A stretch of 64,000 bases of DNA from Marisa cornuarietis (taxonomy: Eukaryota; Mollusca; Gastropoda; Architaenioglossa; Ampullariidae). A program made the position numbers and the translations under genes. The stretch is taken from positions 10,178,501-10,242,500 of the forward strand of contig SMMW01000554.1 in assembly GCA_004794655.1 (NCBI GenBank), given 5' to 3'. This document shows, piece after piece, positions 12,443 to 27,300 of the stretch. Each line of letters begins with the position of its first letter. Position 1 is the first letter of the stretch. A model generated the notes under the pieces. The model had not been told where the DNA came from, ran no database searches, and saw nothing but the letters and a program-made list of their open reading frames with translations.

Positions 12443-15400
12443 AAGATATTTCACTCTTGATCGTATGCGTGTGTTAATATCCCTTACTCTCAGTAGCACT
12501 TGCTGCTGACTCCGCAAAAAAACACTATGACGAGTTTTTTTGTTCAACTGTAATAATGGCGCATAATTTTAATTGATTCTGATTGGATTTAACCAAATCT
12601 TTCGCCCTCTTCTAGTTTTACTTTCTTTCTATTCTAAATCCCACATTCTTTCACATGCGTATATTTACTTCTGAACTTTATAAGGTTTGGCGAGAGTTGA
12701 TTAACAAGTATACCTTAGTAATTAAGAAAATGAAAGTTCTCCTGAACCTCAGAGGGTGCGGAAAGATGTAAGCTGTCTCTTACAGGCTGTATAGACTTAA
12801 AAAGAATAATGAATAAAATACAAACAAAACAAAGCAAAACGAGATCAAGCATATAGCTAGAGTTTATAGCAGGCTTTAGCATTCATCAGAAAACTAGAAT
12901 CGATAGCGAGCTCTATAAAGCTAGAGTCTGTAGCTAGCTCCATAAAGCTGGTGTCTGTAGCTAGCTTTATAAAACTATTGCTAAATGTTTAGCTGTATAA
13001 AGCTATAGCCTATAACTAAAGTTGCACAGCTAGAGTGTAAGTACGAAAAGTAAAATAGTAATACTACACAGAGTTTTAGAAATCAAAGAGTAAAGAGGCA
13101 GACAGGGAAGGAAACAAAATCTATATAACAAACACTTTGATTAAATTTTACACTCACGATTGTTAATCTAATGAGGAAGCCAGCCATTAATTCCTCTTAG
13201 TATACAGCATTGACAGCAGAAAAGACAACATCAACAATGACAAGACAGTCTATACGGAATGAAGAAGTGTCAATCGCTATATGATTTTTTTGTTGTTTCG
13301 TATCTACCGGTAATAAACACAGTACCTCACCAGGGTCACACAAGTCCTTTCATCAATATCAAGACAAACAGAAGGCGCTTGCTACTCGAACACACACACT
13401 CGAGTGCCTGACAGTTTATGCATTGTGGTTGTCTTATTTCCACTTCTTGTCATGCTCACTCACGTCTGTTGACACCCCCCCCCTCCTTTCTATTTTTCCT
13501 CCCAAATGTATGAGAACAAACAGGTGTCTCTGTATAATTCAATAATTGATCCAATATTCAACTCTAAGCATAGGTTTCAGTTTTTTTTTAAATCTTCGAG
13601 CTGCAAATAGTTTTTGTAGTTTTTGTGTTTTGTTTCACTATTAAATAAATAAATAAAAATAAATAAATAAATAAAACATATTTTACTACATCTATTTGAA
13701 CTGCTGCGTTCTAAGAAAAATGGCTGGCTCTCAAGATGGAAAAGACAAGTAGTAGTGTCTTCCTGATGCTGTCGTTGATTTGTATTCATGTCACTGTTGG
13801 CGATCAGATATTGGTGATGACTGCAGCCTCGGTCCTCGTGCGAACGGTGCTATTGAGAAGCGCATCAGATATCTTTTGATAGTCTTATTCTTCGTTTTGT
13901 TATGCACGCTGACGGCCAGGCGTGTCGATAAAATTTCCTGCAAATATACGTGTAGCTAGAGCACCCGTAGCCGACAGTCCAGTCTGGTGATGTTAAGAAA
14001 ACTTTTGATAGATTATGAGCAATTTGTCAATCTCGTTTTTAAAATAAAAAATCTTGCAGTAGAAGTTTAACTTAAGACTACTAAATTAACCAAACTGCTG
14101 CTTGTTTGTGTGTCTGTCTTTATTTAAAAAGCAACACCAAGATATTACTTGCGCAAATCCACTGATCTGATTAGTAAAATAATGTTGTATCTTTCATGTT
14201 GTATCTTTAGAACCTTTCTTGGTATCAACAAATCCCTATTTACACGACAATTAAACGCCCCGGTACCAATATGTAAATGGCATGATGGATTTGTTTTTAA
14301 AACAGTGGTTTTTTAAATGACGACAAGCCGCACACTAGACAAGTAAAATCACTTTAGCTCATGGTATATAATATTACCGGGCACGCCAGGTTTCAGGTTT
14401 TAAGCCGTGTGAAGCACTCGATAAGGATTGATCAGCTTACAGAATAAAAAAAAAATGTGAGAGAGAATGTAAATGGCAGTGTGACGGAACTGATGGCACG
14501 AGAGGACTAAAGAAGGAAAGAAAGTAAGTGCGACTGAGACGAGCAGAGAGAGAGAGAGACAAATAAATAAAAAGCAGTTTTTATTTAAGTGACTTAATAC
14601 CCTTCGCGGCTTAAGACTATCTTAGGTCCTGTTATTGCTTTTCATTTTGTTCTCATATGATTTTAAAAGGTCTTTCTTGATACCAATTAATACGCAGAAA
14701 AGACAACCATATCCTCCAGCCTTCTTTGCATCATTTTAGCTGTCGAGCAGAAATTTATTTTCCCTTGCTTAACAACTTGAACGGCCGCTTTTTTTTTTAA
14801 CTATTAGAAAAAAATCCACCCACACTCGCACAGGTAATCAGTGCTGGGCTGGCTAAGGGGAGGGGGCTGAAGGGTGGGGTGGACAGATTTCTCAGCGGCT
14901 GTGAGATTAAAATCTATTAACGTCATGCAGTGGACAGAAATACTTGTGTGGAGAGGCAGCGGATCTCTGTTCTCGTGAGTTCGCAAAGAAAAGAGAATAA
15001 TTTAATATGGCGATTGTGCCAGATGCTTTTCTCCCTATTTGGCCTCGTCAGTCATCGGCTGTCTTGATCGCTCAGCAGATATGGGGGTCATGAATAAAAA
15101 AAAAAGGTCTCGGCATAAGGGACTTAAAGCAAATAGCGAGTTGCACTCACTCACTCACTCACTCACTCACTCACTCACTCACTCACTCACTCACTCACTC
15201 ACTCACTCACTCACTCACTCACTCACTCACTCACTCAGCGACATCTGCCTCATGTCTCTGCCTCCTCCTGTCCTTCCATCTTTCCTCTTTCTGCCTCTTC
15301 CTTTCTTGAGTACGAAGGAACGGGTGGGATGCATGCACGATCAGGTGCGATTTCTCTTGTCCCATGGCGAAGTTTGCGTTTCGCCTCGTTTTTGTCGAGT

Positions 15401-18400
15401 TCAGGTGACGTTGTAGCACGAGCGCCGTGCCCGCCACGGACCTACCTGTAAATATTCATCCGTGGTGCTCGCTGTACTCCGACATGTCGGTCTGTTTCTC
15501 ATAAGCTGGTCATCGTTGTGTCGCGCCCTCTGCCTGCACCAATAAATAGCAGGTCATTGAAGAATGATTGTTTCGTCAGAATCTACATAATTGACTACCC
15601 TTACTCCTCCCCACCTTTTTTGTTATAAATAGATACATCAAGGCTGATAAATAGATACATTAAGTCGAAAGAAAAATATCCCCCGCCTCACCTCTCCGCC
15701 CCCCCCCCCAAAAAAAAAAAAATCTTCTAGATGCAATAAGCTTGACGCCAGTAAAAGTACTATTTTATCAGATGAAGATGACAGATGAGTGTGTTACCAG
15801 TCTATTTTTCTAAATGTAATAGTGTACCTCTGAATGTACCGTGATACTGTTGGTAAATAGAGCAAATTTCTCTACATCATTCAACTTGTTTATAAAATAA
15901 TTTTTGAACCCTTTTCGCGGACCACTGGAAGCCTGCTAATAGTTAGCGAAGTAAACAGCAAATACTTGGAGCTTAGCGTGTTTGTGGACGGGTAGAGTTT
16001 GTGCATATGTGGAGTTTGGTATGCTTGTGAATGGGTAGAGTTGGGCATGGTTTTTACACAGATACTCTGAAGAAAAGTGTTAAAATCTGCAACAAGGTGT
16101 GAAACAGTTTACACACGAGATTTCAATTGAGAAAAATCACCTCACTATCAACTTTCTTTCTAATGGGATAAATGAAATGAGAAATTAAAGAGCTTGATAG
16201 AATAATCTGAGATTAGTAAGAACAAGAACACCCGGAGATTAAAGAAATTATTATCAAGGACTGTCAGACTTATCCATCAAAGCGGCGGATAAAAAGTGAA
16301 GCATTAAAAAAAAAATCAGTTTTGTCAGCTGTTTCTACTTCCGGTGGTGGTGATGGGGGGGGGGAGGAATAACATACGAAATTTCAACATATTATCGAGT
16401 TTTAATAGTAGCAGCCTGTTTAAAAAAACAACAAACTCGCGCGAAGTTTAACATTTGCTCCTTCTCAACGCAGTTTAAGTGTAGGGAAGATTTGTTGACC
16501 TATTATTACATTTACCTGGAAAACAGTTTTCATCGCAAGGTGTCAAACAACATCAGATGAAGAATCAATCCCTCCAACTGACGCTTACACAAGTTCGTTT
16601 TGTTTGCTTGTTTTTTTTTTTGTTTTTTTTAATATTTTACCGCTGCTGTTCTGCTCGCCGCGTCGGAGCACGAACACCGTGTGCCGTCACTACGAGTGTC
16701 ACAGCTGCATTTTCCTTCTTGTAAACCAACAAACAGCTGTGTCTAGTACCTTGCTTTATTTACCTCCAAAGTCTGATATTTTCTTCTAGTTTGAGGATGG
16801 GCATGACAGAGGTGATGCTATAACTGATATTGTGATGGTTATGCAATAATTGTACGACCACTTGTTTGAGTAGTTAGATCAAAAAGTAATTATTTTGTTA
16901 TTGCCTCATTGCACAGATATGATTAACGACAGCTGCGAGAGGGGAATGTCAGCGGTGGGTGGTTGTTTGTGGTTTTCAGTCCGGGTGAACTGCCTGCCTT
17001 GACGAAACTTGTGTTTGCCACCCCGAGCGCCAGACTATTTAGTCCGCCGTTGGCAGCGGCAATTAGCGGCAAGTAGTCCCACCTCACTTTGGAGAGTAAG
17101 CTATAAATAGAAAACAGACTTTCACGCCGACGCATTAAAACGCAAACGAGAAAAGTTCAAGGACAAGAACCACTTCCTCCTCCCAGCCTCGATGTTCAAG
17201 GTAGACAACGCGAACTTGCGGAACTCTTCACTGCATCAAACACGTGTTGTCGCCACCCTCTGCCCACTTCATCTTTAGGCCAGCAACCACCATATTTTGA
17301 AGCACGTTGTTCAAGATGTATTGATAGAATACAGTTTCTGGTACAGCAGAATTAAAAGCAAAATTCTCAAACTTGGCCTGTTTCTCGAAAGAAGAGTGCT
17401 GATTTTTTTTAAGCTCTCCATGATTCATTGTTGACAAGGTCAGTTTCATTGATCTTCTTATGACCCGTGTGTCATCACTCGTTAATGTTGATCTATTTAT
17501 TGCATTATTACTTCCAAGGAGGTTGCTGTCTTTGCTCTGAGTATAGTAAGTATTCAAAGTCTATATGCGTAGTAGTATTCAGAGACCTTGATTAGCTTCT
17601 AGTGGCAGATTTGCATATTTCTGGAATTGTTCGATTTTCAATGGAAATAGCTGCCAGATTTATCATGAGCATTTGAAAGTATGTAATGCTCCAAAAGAGC
17701 AATTATTCTTGGTATATATTCTTGCCTTCATATTGATGAGTCGTACTGAATATCTAGCCGATACCAAGCAAATACACAGAGGACAACAACAAGAACGAAT
17801 GTATCGCAGCAAATATCTTTCCATTGTTTTCCTTCTGGTTTGTATGCAGAGACCTAAAACCTGTACAACTTCCCTAATATAATTTCACAGCAAATAAACA
17901 GTAAAAAATTTTCTTTTTTGAAACAGCCTGAAAGATTTTAAGTGGAAGACGATTGAAAGTGTTATGCGAGGAAAAGATAGCCGAGTGGTGAGAGTGGCTT
18001 TTCAGCTCGTTAGGGAGTGGGATGTTAGAGACCTCACTTTTCTTGGAGTCAGCTTTATGTCAGGGTGGTTTGCTGCGCTACACGGGTATCGAATCGGTGC
18101 GCTTCTCACTTCGGACGCCAGCGCTCTGACCACGGCTATTCGCTTCTCCTGAAGGAGTGGGAGCGCTTGCGTCCGAACCAAAAGGTCCCCGGTCCGACAC
18201 CCATATGGTGCAGCATACTTCCCCAGCCGACCAAGCTGTTGGGAATGGGAAGCTGATTCTACATACCACGAGGAAAGATAAGGTAGCAAGGGAGAAGAGA
18301 CAAAGTTGGCTCCGAGAAAAGTGAGGTCTCTAAAATGGTGAGAAGAGGACCTTTACACTTTTACCTTATAGTGTTACGCATGTCAATTACTATCATCAAT

Positions 18401-18639
18401 TTCCAGCAGTTTCCTACAAGAACAGACATCATCAAGTAATTGGTAACTGCGTACTTCAAGCACTTTTTGTTCTTCTTTAGTGTTTGTAATGTCAGCATCC
18501 CTAATATGTCAGGAAGGACTTATGTCACTCAGCCAGGCTCAGGGGCAGGCGAGAGAGGGAGGGAAAAAATAGAGAATGTAAAACTACAAACTAATAGTAT
18601 AACAAACACCTGAAATAATTATTATCTATTTTACGCGGA

Positions 18640-18719
<80 letters not shown>

Positions 18720-21700
18720 GGTACCTATATATCTGCGAGTCGATGAAGAGTGCCCAAGAACTAATCAAAATCTTTCTGTCACACGCTCTAGCCTGTAGTC
18801 TCCGGCACTAGCCATGCTTTCTGTACAGGTCGTGCAAGGTTAGGGCCTTTCGGCCTGCCTGTCATTGGCATTGTGCTGTCAACCTTATACGGGAGAGTCT
18901 TTCAAAGCGTGTTCCTCAGCTGGAAGTAGGGCACGGCAGTCATCTGGTCACTTGGTCTCTTGCCGAGACGCGACAGATCCTGTCGGAGAGCGGCTTGAGC
19001 AGTTCCTGGTTTTAGAAAAACACTTCAAGAGAAGCGTGGAGAACAGAGATCGTACAAAACGCCGTACAAGGCGAAGACAGCTCGGTGTTGTCTACCGATG
19101 ATCGCTCTCCAGCTCATCGACACAAACCTAATCTGTTATCTCGCAAAGCAGGAGAGCTGCAGTAGAAGATGGTCCGATAGGCCGACAGCTAACAAGGCTC
19201 AATCCTCATCAACGCTATGCGCACTTGCGCCATGATCCAGAGATAGACTCAATCCGGAATTCAACCTAACAATAGCCATGTTGTTAAACGGTCGCTGAAT
19301 AATTCCCAGGAAACTGCCAGTCAGTCTCATTTAGGTCTAGCTCACTTACCTATTTTTCTGGGCCTCTATGGCAAGAGGGGCAAAATCGACCTTTTCAATC
19401 TGACAACAGCATTTGGGTCTTCCTGTTGCACGGGGTGGTGGTGGTGGTGGTGGTGGTGGGCTGATACTTGATATTGAATGGCTTTATGCTAATAGTACGC
19501 AGAAATGTTCAGCGAAGAAGCTGAATGAGGTTCTGCTGCAGAAAGGTCTGTAAAAGCTTAGTGATCGTTTTAACGGAAGCGGTTGCCATCCGGTATGACA
19601 CATCCTCCCTCGCAGTATCCACAAAAATAGCTGACAAGGCTAGGAAAAGGTTACAGCTCGAGACCAAAGTCCACGTTGTTTAGATTCCCCCCCTCCTCCA
19701 CCATTCCCAATATCCTCTCTCAAGATGAAGATGATCTCGTGTCTTAACGTGGTGTAGAAACGGGCAGCTGTAATCGCCGTTGAGCTTTGAGGAAGCACTT
19801 GTCTGTTTTGCCGTCTGGCTTCCACTAGGCGAGGGAGTTAAAGTTCACCACACTACAACACTTTTTAAAAACAGAACTTGTATCAGTAATCTGACCCCTC
19901 CAAGTGACGTCAGATGAGTATCACGAGTGGCATCAGGCAGTTAGTTCATCAAGTACTGTCATCAAGTACCGACAGAATGATGAAAGTATCGCTATACTTC
20001 TTAGCCTTTATCAATTTTGCCGCCGGGCATTTCGAGGGTTCAGTTAGAGCTCGAAGATGGAAGAAAAACAAAAAACCGAAATCTAACACACACTCAAAGA
20101 AAGCAAATGCAAGGAAAAAAACCACACAAACATGACAAACAATAAACAACATACAAAACATCGCTAGTCAAAGTTCGCGAGCCCCGAGATGCTAACACTC
20201 GCCTTTGGACAATAAGAGTAAGGTCAGTAACTAAGAATGATATCTCAAGAGTGTTGTCGTCTGGGTCATTTCACAACACACACGCAGCAACTAAAACAAT
20301 TACACTTAGTCTTTACAATGAAAACTATTTATCATTAGGTTTTTCATGGACTGGTGACGCATGGGGAGCATTTCCGTTATTCTGTGTCTGTTGTAAACAA
20401 CAGAGGCAGCAACGACTTAAGTAAACGTGTGAGGGTCCATTTTCTATAACTTTCTCATTAAGCACCGTGGTGAAGTAAATGTAACAGAGGTTCTCTGAGA
20501 CCATAACATTAATTCAAAAGTTTTTCCAGGGTAAATTGAAGAATAGAGAGAGACCGTGTGCTAGTGGTCCATTAATATTCTCGTAAAACATTTCTCTTTA
20601 TTCGGAAGCAATATTTTATCTAAAGTTATGAAACATTGATAAGGTCAACGTGTGATTGGCAAATGCAATGATTCAGTCATTTAAGGGGTAAAGTTAGAGA
20701 AATCAAACGATTTCCACAACTGTTCAGTATGGCCAAATGTATGCGAGCTGACATAAAGGTCACTGCGCATGTTCCACTAGAAATGCCTGTCTACTGCATC
20801 GTGCGTCATGCTGCTGGGGTGGGGCAGAAGAGCGGGAGATTAGGTGGAGGTTGGGGAGAGAAGGAAAAGTGCTTCTGTTTCCACTAGCGAAATTGTTTTC
20901 TTTCAGCATAAGTAGAGCATAAGTCGACAAATCATTGCTTCTCAGTTATGTCTTACTGCTCTGTTCTGGGTTTGCCGTGACGTCAACAAATGGTCGCTCA
21001 GGCTGGAGTCAGCTTTGGCACACAGGAATTTTTGTGTCTATGCTGTTTCTTTGGGACTGTAATTATTTAGACTGTCTTAGTTATGTTTTCCCCCATTTTA
21101 ATGCTCTAGGAAACTATTGTCTTTCGCTATTTCTTTCTTGAAATAGATTGTGTGTGTGTGTGTGCGCGTGCGTTCATGCGTGTGTGTGTGTGTATGTGTG
21201 TGTGTGTGTATGTGTGTGTTCGTCAGAAGTTTCGTCTTTCTCGTAAATCAACATTTATCACCACTGTTTTGCGTCACGTACCAAAAAACCAAACAAAAAA
21301 AAAAAATGCTGCGAATACATTTTGGGCATTTTATTGTAGAAGAACTTCATCTTTAATAAGCATTTATTCTTATCTGCTGGACGATTGCGGCATAATATTA
21401 TTTTAAGCGTCATTGTTGGAAAATAACTCTTTTTATATTTTAAACGATTGGATTTTAAAGGAACTGATGTTGACTAGGGATCTCACAGGCTAAAATAGAA
21501 AGCTAACCAAATAAACACACAATAACTCAAAAACAATAATTTAAAAAAAAATCCCGCGGAGCTGAGCACAGATGTCTAAAGAATTTCACAGTATCGCAGA
21601 ACTCGTTTCCTCTTGTTTACCGTATCCTAGTGCAAATAAGTTGCAATCGCTGGTCTTGTGAGTTGCATAAACAAAGAAAAAGCATTACTAACCCTTGACA

Positions 21701-24308
21701 CAGGCCAGGGTTATGCTTCAAAACTGCGCACCGGGGGTTTCCTGAACACAATTAAGGCGCTGGTACGGACACACGCGCTGAAGCACGTGCATTCGCACGT
21801 GTTGACTCGCTGACTCGCTCACACATATATTTTGTCGGGTTAAGATACGTAGTGTGCATGACCCCTTCCTTCTCAAGCAAGTCGTCATAAGCCAGTAGAG
21901 CGCAGCACACCAGAGGAAGCAATAGCGTCTGAAACCCCGCTTGCCTCTTCTTGGCGCCCCTTGTAATGTTTTAATGACCAGATCGAAGGAAGTAACAATT
22001 GTTCTGGAATTCCTTTCTTTTGAGGGAAGTTGTCCATTACACAGCCCACTTCCATCCGGCCTCCTATTGTCGTTGTGCGCACGCGCACTTTAGTGTAGCG
22101 AGAGCACGTGCCACACTTGCGTACAAAGTCTATACAGCTCGAAAATATGTGGCGGCACCTTTGACCTCATTACGCACGTGAAGAAGCAGACGATCGAATT
22201 CACATTATTCCTTCTTTTCTCACAAGAATAGGTACAAGAAGAATGAATGAACAAGGAAGTGCTTAAAATGATTTATTGTGTATGAAAGAAAGTAAAAATA
22301 ATTCAGCATCTCATCGCAGATTATTTTAACTTAAAAATGAATAATGAGGGCGAGATGGGGGATGCTAGCAACTAATTTGATACTAAGGAGCACATGATGC
22401 CGACAAGCCGCCATTCTGAAACTCCTAAAGGTGACATTGTTTCACTATTTGGGTCCATCTATTGTGTATTCGTATTTTGCATGAACTTTTAACATTGCTT
22501 GTTTTCATTTTTTGGTGTCTTGAACAACTTTAGTTCTTGAGTCCAAAAATAAGAGGTAAGTGTCAATCTATTCATGTTCCATGCTGGGTTATATAACATT
22601 GCGAGTGGTAAGGTGGCTGCGTGGTGGCTTCTTCAAATTCTAGTATAGCGCGCGCAAGGACTATCGAGTAGTCTTGAGTCAGTGCTGGCAACGAAAGTGC
22701 GTAATACTCTCTCGCACTTCAATTTCTTTAAAACGCACATACACTTCATTAATGTATAAAATATATTTGAATTCCTTACATCTGTACTTCAATGGTGGAC
22801 GCAAACTTCGCACACCACGAGAGGTCCGGTACCCAAAGAATTAGGTAATATTAGAAGAATGTCTTGCCGTTGGGAATGGTCCGCAAATCTGTTTAAAATA
22901 TTGTGTGGGACGAGTTTGTCGTGAAAATCGGTTAACCAGGAACAGGAAACATAGAAACAGTGATCTCACTGGACAATTTATCAGCAAACGAATGTCAGAG
23001 CAAAGCGTTCGGCCTGCTGATAAAAAGCAGAAACAATTCCTTGTTGACAAAATGTCTCCGATTGACAGCAATTAATATTTTTCTGATGGCAGTCTCCAAT
23101 AACAGTTGCAGTCTCAGAAACTGCAGCACCAAACAATGCATCGCTTCCGCCACATAATCGTTTCTGTGGCGATCCTAGCAAATCGCATTCTTCAGTACTT
23201 GCTGACGACCTGGCTTAGGCGCAATGGCTAAATTACGGCGGAAATCGCGAGTGAATAGCTCTCTCCTTTGTCAGCGTCGCTTGGCTTGGCTAACCGACCT
23301 AGCAAGGGTTTTCCATCATTGTATCGTTGACTTTGATGCTCAGCTATCTTGCTATTCGTGGATAGTTTTTGAGACCCTCCTTTCATTACTGATTTATGAA
23401 TAGCTTAGCTTCATGTAAAATACAGGTGAGGTGGGAAGGAGGGGGGTAAGAAATTGATACTCGGGGTTTTTTCCCCGTTTCGAGAAGCAGGATTGAGTGG
23501 GTGGTGGAATCTCACTGAATATTTATATCTGCCGCGAAATAAGAGTTATGCTCTTGTAATTATGCAGAAAAGTAAGTATGACTGTTTTCACACAAAATAT
23601 TTACAGCGTTCAGTTTTGATCCTACAACACATCTGCGGCATCCTGCAATGTTCATATGACACATTTTACAGTATCCTGTATTGTTTGTCGACTTGCTTCT
23701 CGTGTTTCATGGCCCATGCACGAAACTCGCGTTGGTGACGATAACTATGGTATCGTGGGAACGCTAACATCTGTAGTGGTCTAGCGGGCTCCGAAGAAAG
23801 AGAAAATATTACTTTGTCCGAGCAGATCGTAAATTAATAGGATCCCTCGTCCTTCTGGCTTACCTAACGCGCCAATCTCGCGGGCTTTCTCGAGAACTTT
23901 ATTGCTGCCAATGGCGATAAAGGAGGTGCATGAAGGACAGCGCCTTCTGACGAGACGCGAAGCCCCTACTCACTAGCCCTATCGCAGCAAACCAGAAGGA
24001 CTTGCGGGCCTCCCGGTCAAAGTTAACAGTGGACGTCGCATAGAAGAGGTGATCGCTATCGCACGCTATTGCCGATTTCTGACGAGGATCGTAAAGTTGA
24101 GAGAGCCTACAGCTCCGTGATAACGTGGATATAGTAACGTTTACAATTGAATATGGCTCTTGAGGCGGTGATGGCAGGACGGGGTGAGAGCTGGGGCGAA
24201 GAATGGCACGTGTGTTTACTGACTTGACCCTGGCGTCCTCTTTAGATGACCCTTATACGGCGGGTGTCCTATGGTTTCCTTCGTCAGTAGGCAGAATTTC
24301 TGGCCCTG

Positions 24309-24344
<36 letters not shown>

Positions 24345-27300
24345 TGTGAGTGAGTGAGTGAGAGAGAGAGAGAGAGAGAGAGAGCTCCATATTTCTCAAA
24401 ACATAGGCACCTATTTCAGCTACAACAGTTTGATTACAAAATTCGCATCGAAGAAAAATCTTGGTCTTCAAAAAAGAAAACAAGCAAATACCATGTTTTT
24501 AGAATATTCCATCCAATAACAATACATTCAAAAATTCCCAATGCTGGAAATACTTTTTTCCTTAACAGTTAAAGTAATCAACCACAATGGTGCTGTATCT
24601 TAATTACATATCAAAAATCGTTTATATGATATACCAAATTAAATTCTCGTGCTATAGAATGGCTATCAGAACCCTCAAAGAAAGATGACGTGTAGGTTTG
24701 AATGAAAAGAACACCAAACTGAAGCCTGTGTATACCTAACTAGTCAGTGCTTATCTAATGCACCTTTTTAGTTTGGCTTGCTTGTGTATGCCACAATTTT
24801 ACTGAACCGCTAAATAACATAGCACTAGCAGGAGAGAACAGAGTTAAATGAAATACATAGTAAGAACATTCTTTTCTTGACACATACAGTCTCTATGTCT
24901 CTCTCTAGGGCCCGTGGGCGCGGGCGCGTACGTTGCGCACCCAGTGTAATGTAAGTAGGACAAGCACCCGTACTCACGCATGCTTGTTCTGTTAGTTTAT
25001 CAAGAATGCCTGTCTTTTACGTGGTGTGAAATCCGTCCTCACCTTTTGCCCTTCGACGGTCTTCAGTTATATACATTCCTACTCTGAAGCTGGACAAAAG
25101 CTAGCCTGGTTACAAGTTATTTACGCCCGCTTGTCACCCCGTCCGCCCTGTGATGCGCCAGTGTGGATGCTGGCTGTAGTACTGTGCACAATGATCGACA
25201 TACCAACACTGTACATATCCCCCCTCCTCCTCCTCCCTCTAAAGATTAAAATACTACTCAGGCATGACGCATCTCGTCGAACGACGCGACCCGGATGCGA
25301 GATCTCGACACACAAACTGTAATTAAGTGATCAACACGTCACCTCCGCTGACTGACACTTTCCGGTGTGATGACAAATTAAAATTATTAGGGGCGTTAAG
25401 TCATATCCTACTTCTCCGAAAGTTGACGAAGGTCTCCATCTTGCAGGCGGCAGTAGGGGAGGTGGTGGAGATGTCAGACGGTGGGTAGGATTTAAAACAA
25501 GGAAGGCAAGATAACCGGGCTCAAGCAGTCAGCAGTACGTAACTAGGCATAATAATCCTCTTCTGCATTGAAAGACGAGAGCTCTGAAGTTTGGTAGGAC
25601 AGTTTCACGAGCACAGTGTAGGAAGACACTCCACCATAACGTCAATGAGAATGTTCAGCTAGATTTGTTTGTGGTTTGTGTCAAGATAATCACCCCTTCC
25701 CCATCCTTTACTTAAACATTTATTCTCCGATCAACGTTAAGGGACACCACGAAGAATAAAGAAACGCTTCCGATCCAAGGTTAAATGTTGAGGCATGGCA
25801 GTAATTGTTATAAATTCAATGTTGACGAGCGACACTCGACTTTGTTTTCTTGACGAAGAAATGTGATGTCTGATTACCAATAATCGGAAAATCAAGTCAT
25901 GGTACATTAGTTTTAGCCACGTTTCCTGGAAAGAGGCTTGGGCTTCAGGTGGAAATATTTTTTGGGACCGTTCGGAAATGGTCTCGACCTCTCTCTAGCT
26001 GTAAATCAGTGCACAGCCACACAAATACCAAGACGGTTTAACAGAAAGATCAGCGCCGACACTGATGAATTGTCTCTTTCTTTATACCGTACGCCACACA
26101 GTTGTTGTTTTTAAGAGCTGGTTACAAATGCTAAAAAGGGAGAAAACTAGTGTGAAAAATGACCTCCCATGATACTTTATGGTTCAGAAATATGCTTAGT
26201 TCGCAAAAGAATAGACCGGAGGTTATAGATCCGGAATAAAAGGTGATACAAGCAGTTTCCTATATAAAATTTTATATTTGTGTTGCAGTTTGTTAGCCAG
26301 CTAAGAAGCTTGCCTTTAAGAAGGGTTAGGGGTGAGGTCACAGTGGCTGCAAGACAGTCATGGGCGCACCCAAAGGCTCGAGAAATTAATATGCTGAACA
26401 GGTCGGACGTTAGCTGGAAGTGTTTCCTCTGTAATCAGTATCGAAGTCTATTATCAAGGCAGACACGCTCGCCATGCTCGTTTATCTTCCCTAAAATCGT
26501 GCGATCGCTGCTCGAGACTTTATCTCTCGTTCTCAGTCGCCGGTACTTGGTGTCGGTTTCTGAAAGAACTCCAAGACTCTTCATCCACAACATTTTCACT
26601 AGACTGTCGACGTGTCTGCGCGCGCGCGCGCGCGCGCACACACACACATTTTCTCTCTGCTGTAGTCATTTTTTAGCCTATGGCTCAGTAATTCTACACC
26701 GCAGAGTGTTCTCTTGCCCTCTCGCTCGAGCAGGCAAGCCCTGACAAAGGTCACCTCAGCTAGGCGCGTAGACCTTTAAGGAGCTCAGTGAAAGAAACAA
26801 TTGTTAATGACTTATCATCTTAGACCAGACTGGCCTATTGGTGCGACTTCCCTTTAGCTTTGGCGACCTCTGCTATGCCAAACATAGCGCTGTAGCCGGC
26901 GGTTCTTCACTTGTATTGCGGCTTGGCGAGGCCCACCTCACGGCAGGCGACGCAGTGTAGGATTTCACCAATTAGTTCCTCCCTGCGCGTGGTACTTGGT
27001 GCCCAGCGGTGCTGGCGGCAGAGGTACAGGGCCATTGCGTAGCCTATTGTAAGCTTGTCTATCGCAGGATACCACACCAAGTCACTTCCTTATGGCTTCC
27101 TCCACGCCGAAGACGCTTGTCAACACGCTCGAACCACGCTCTCTGCGGCGAAGAGAAGCCAAGAATGTCTTTTTTTGGGGTTTGCCTGCCTTGACCTTCC
27201 CCTTCATCTTACTTACGCGTCGTATTGCATGTGGTTGATTAAAAAAAATAGCGCGCTAAATGACTAGTTTGCTAGCAACACATTTAATTCTTTATTTATT

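Noticed and set aside
26280..26744. 154-codon open frame in HHEX intron 1
   Set aside because: Part of it is CG/CA microsatellite, the rest has no recognisable domain, and no splice partners were seen.
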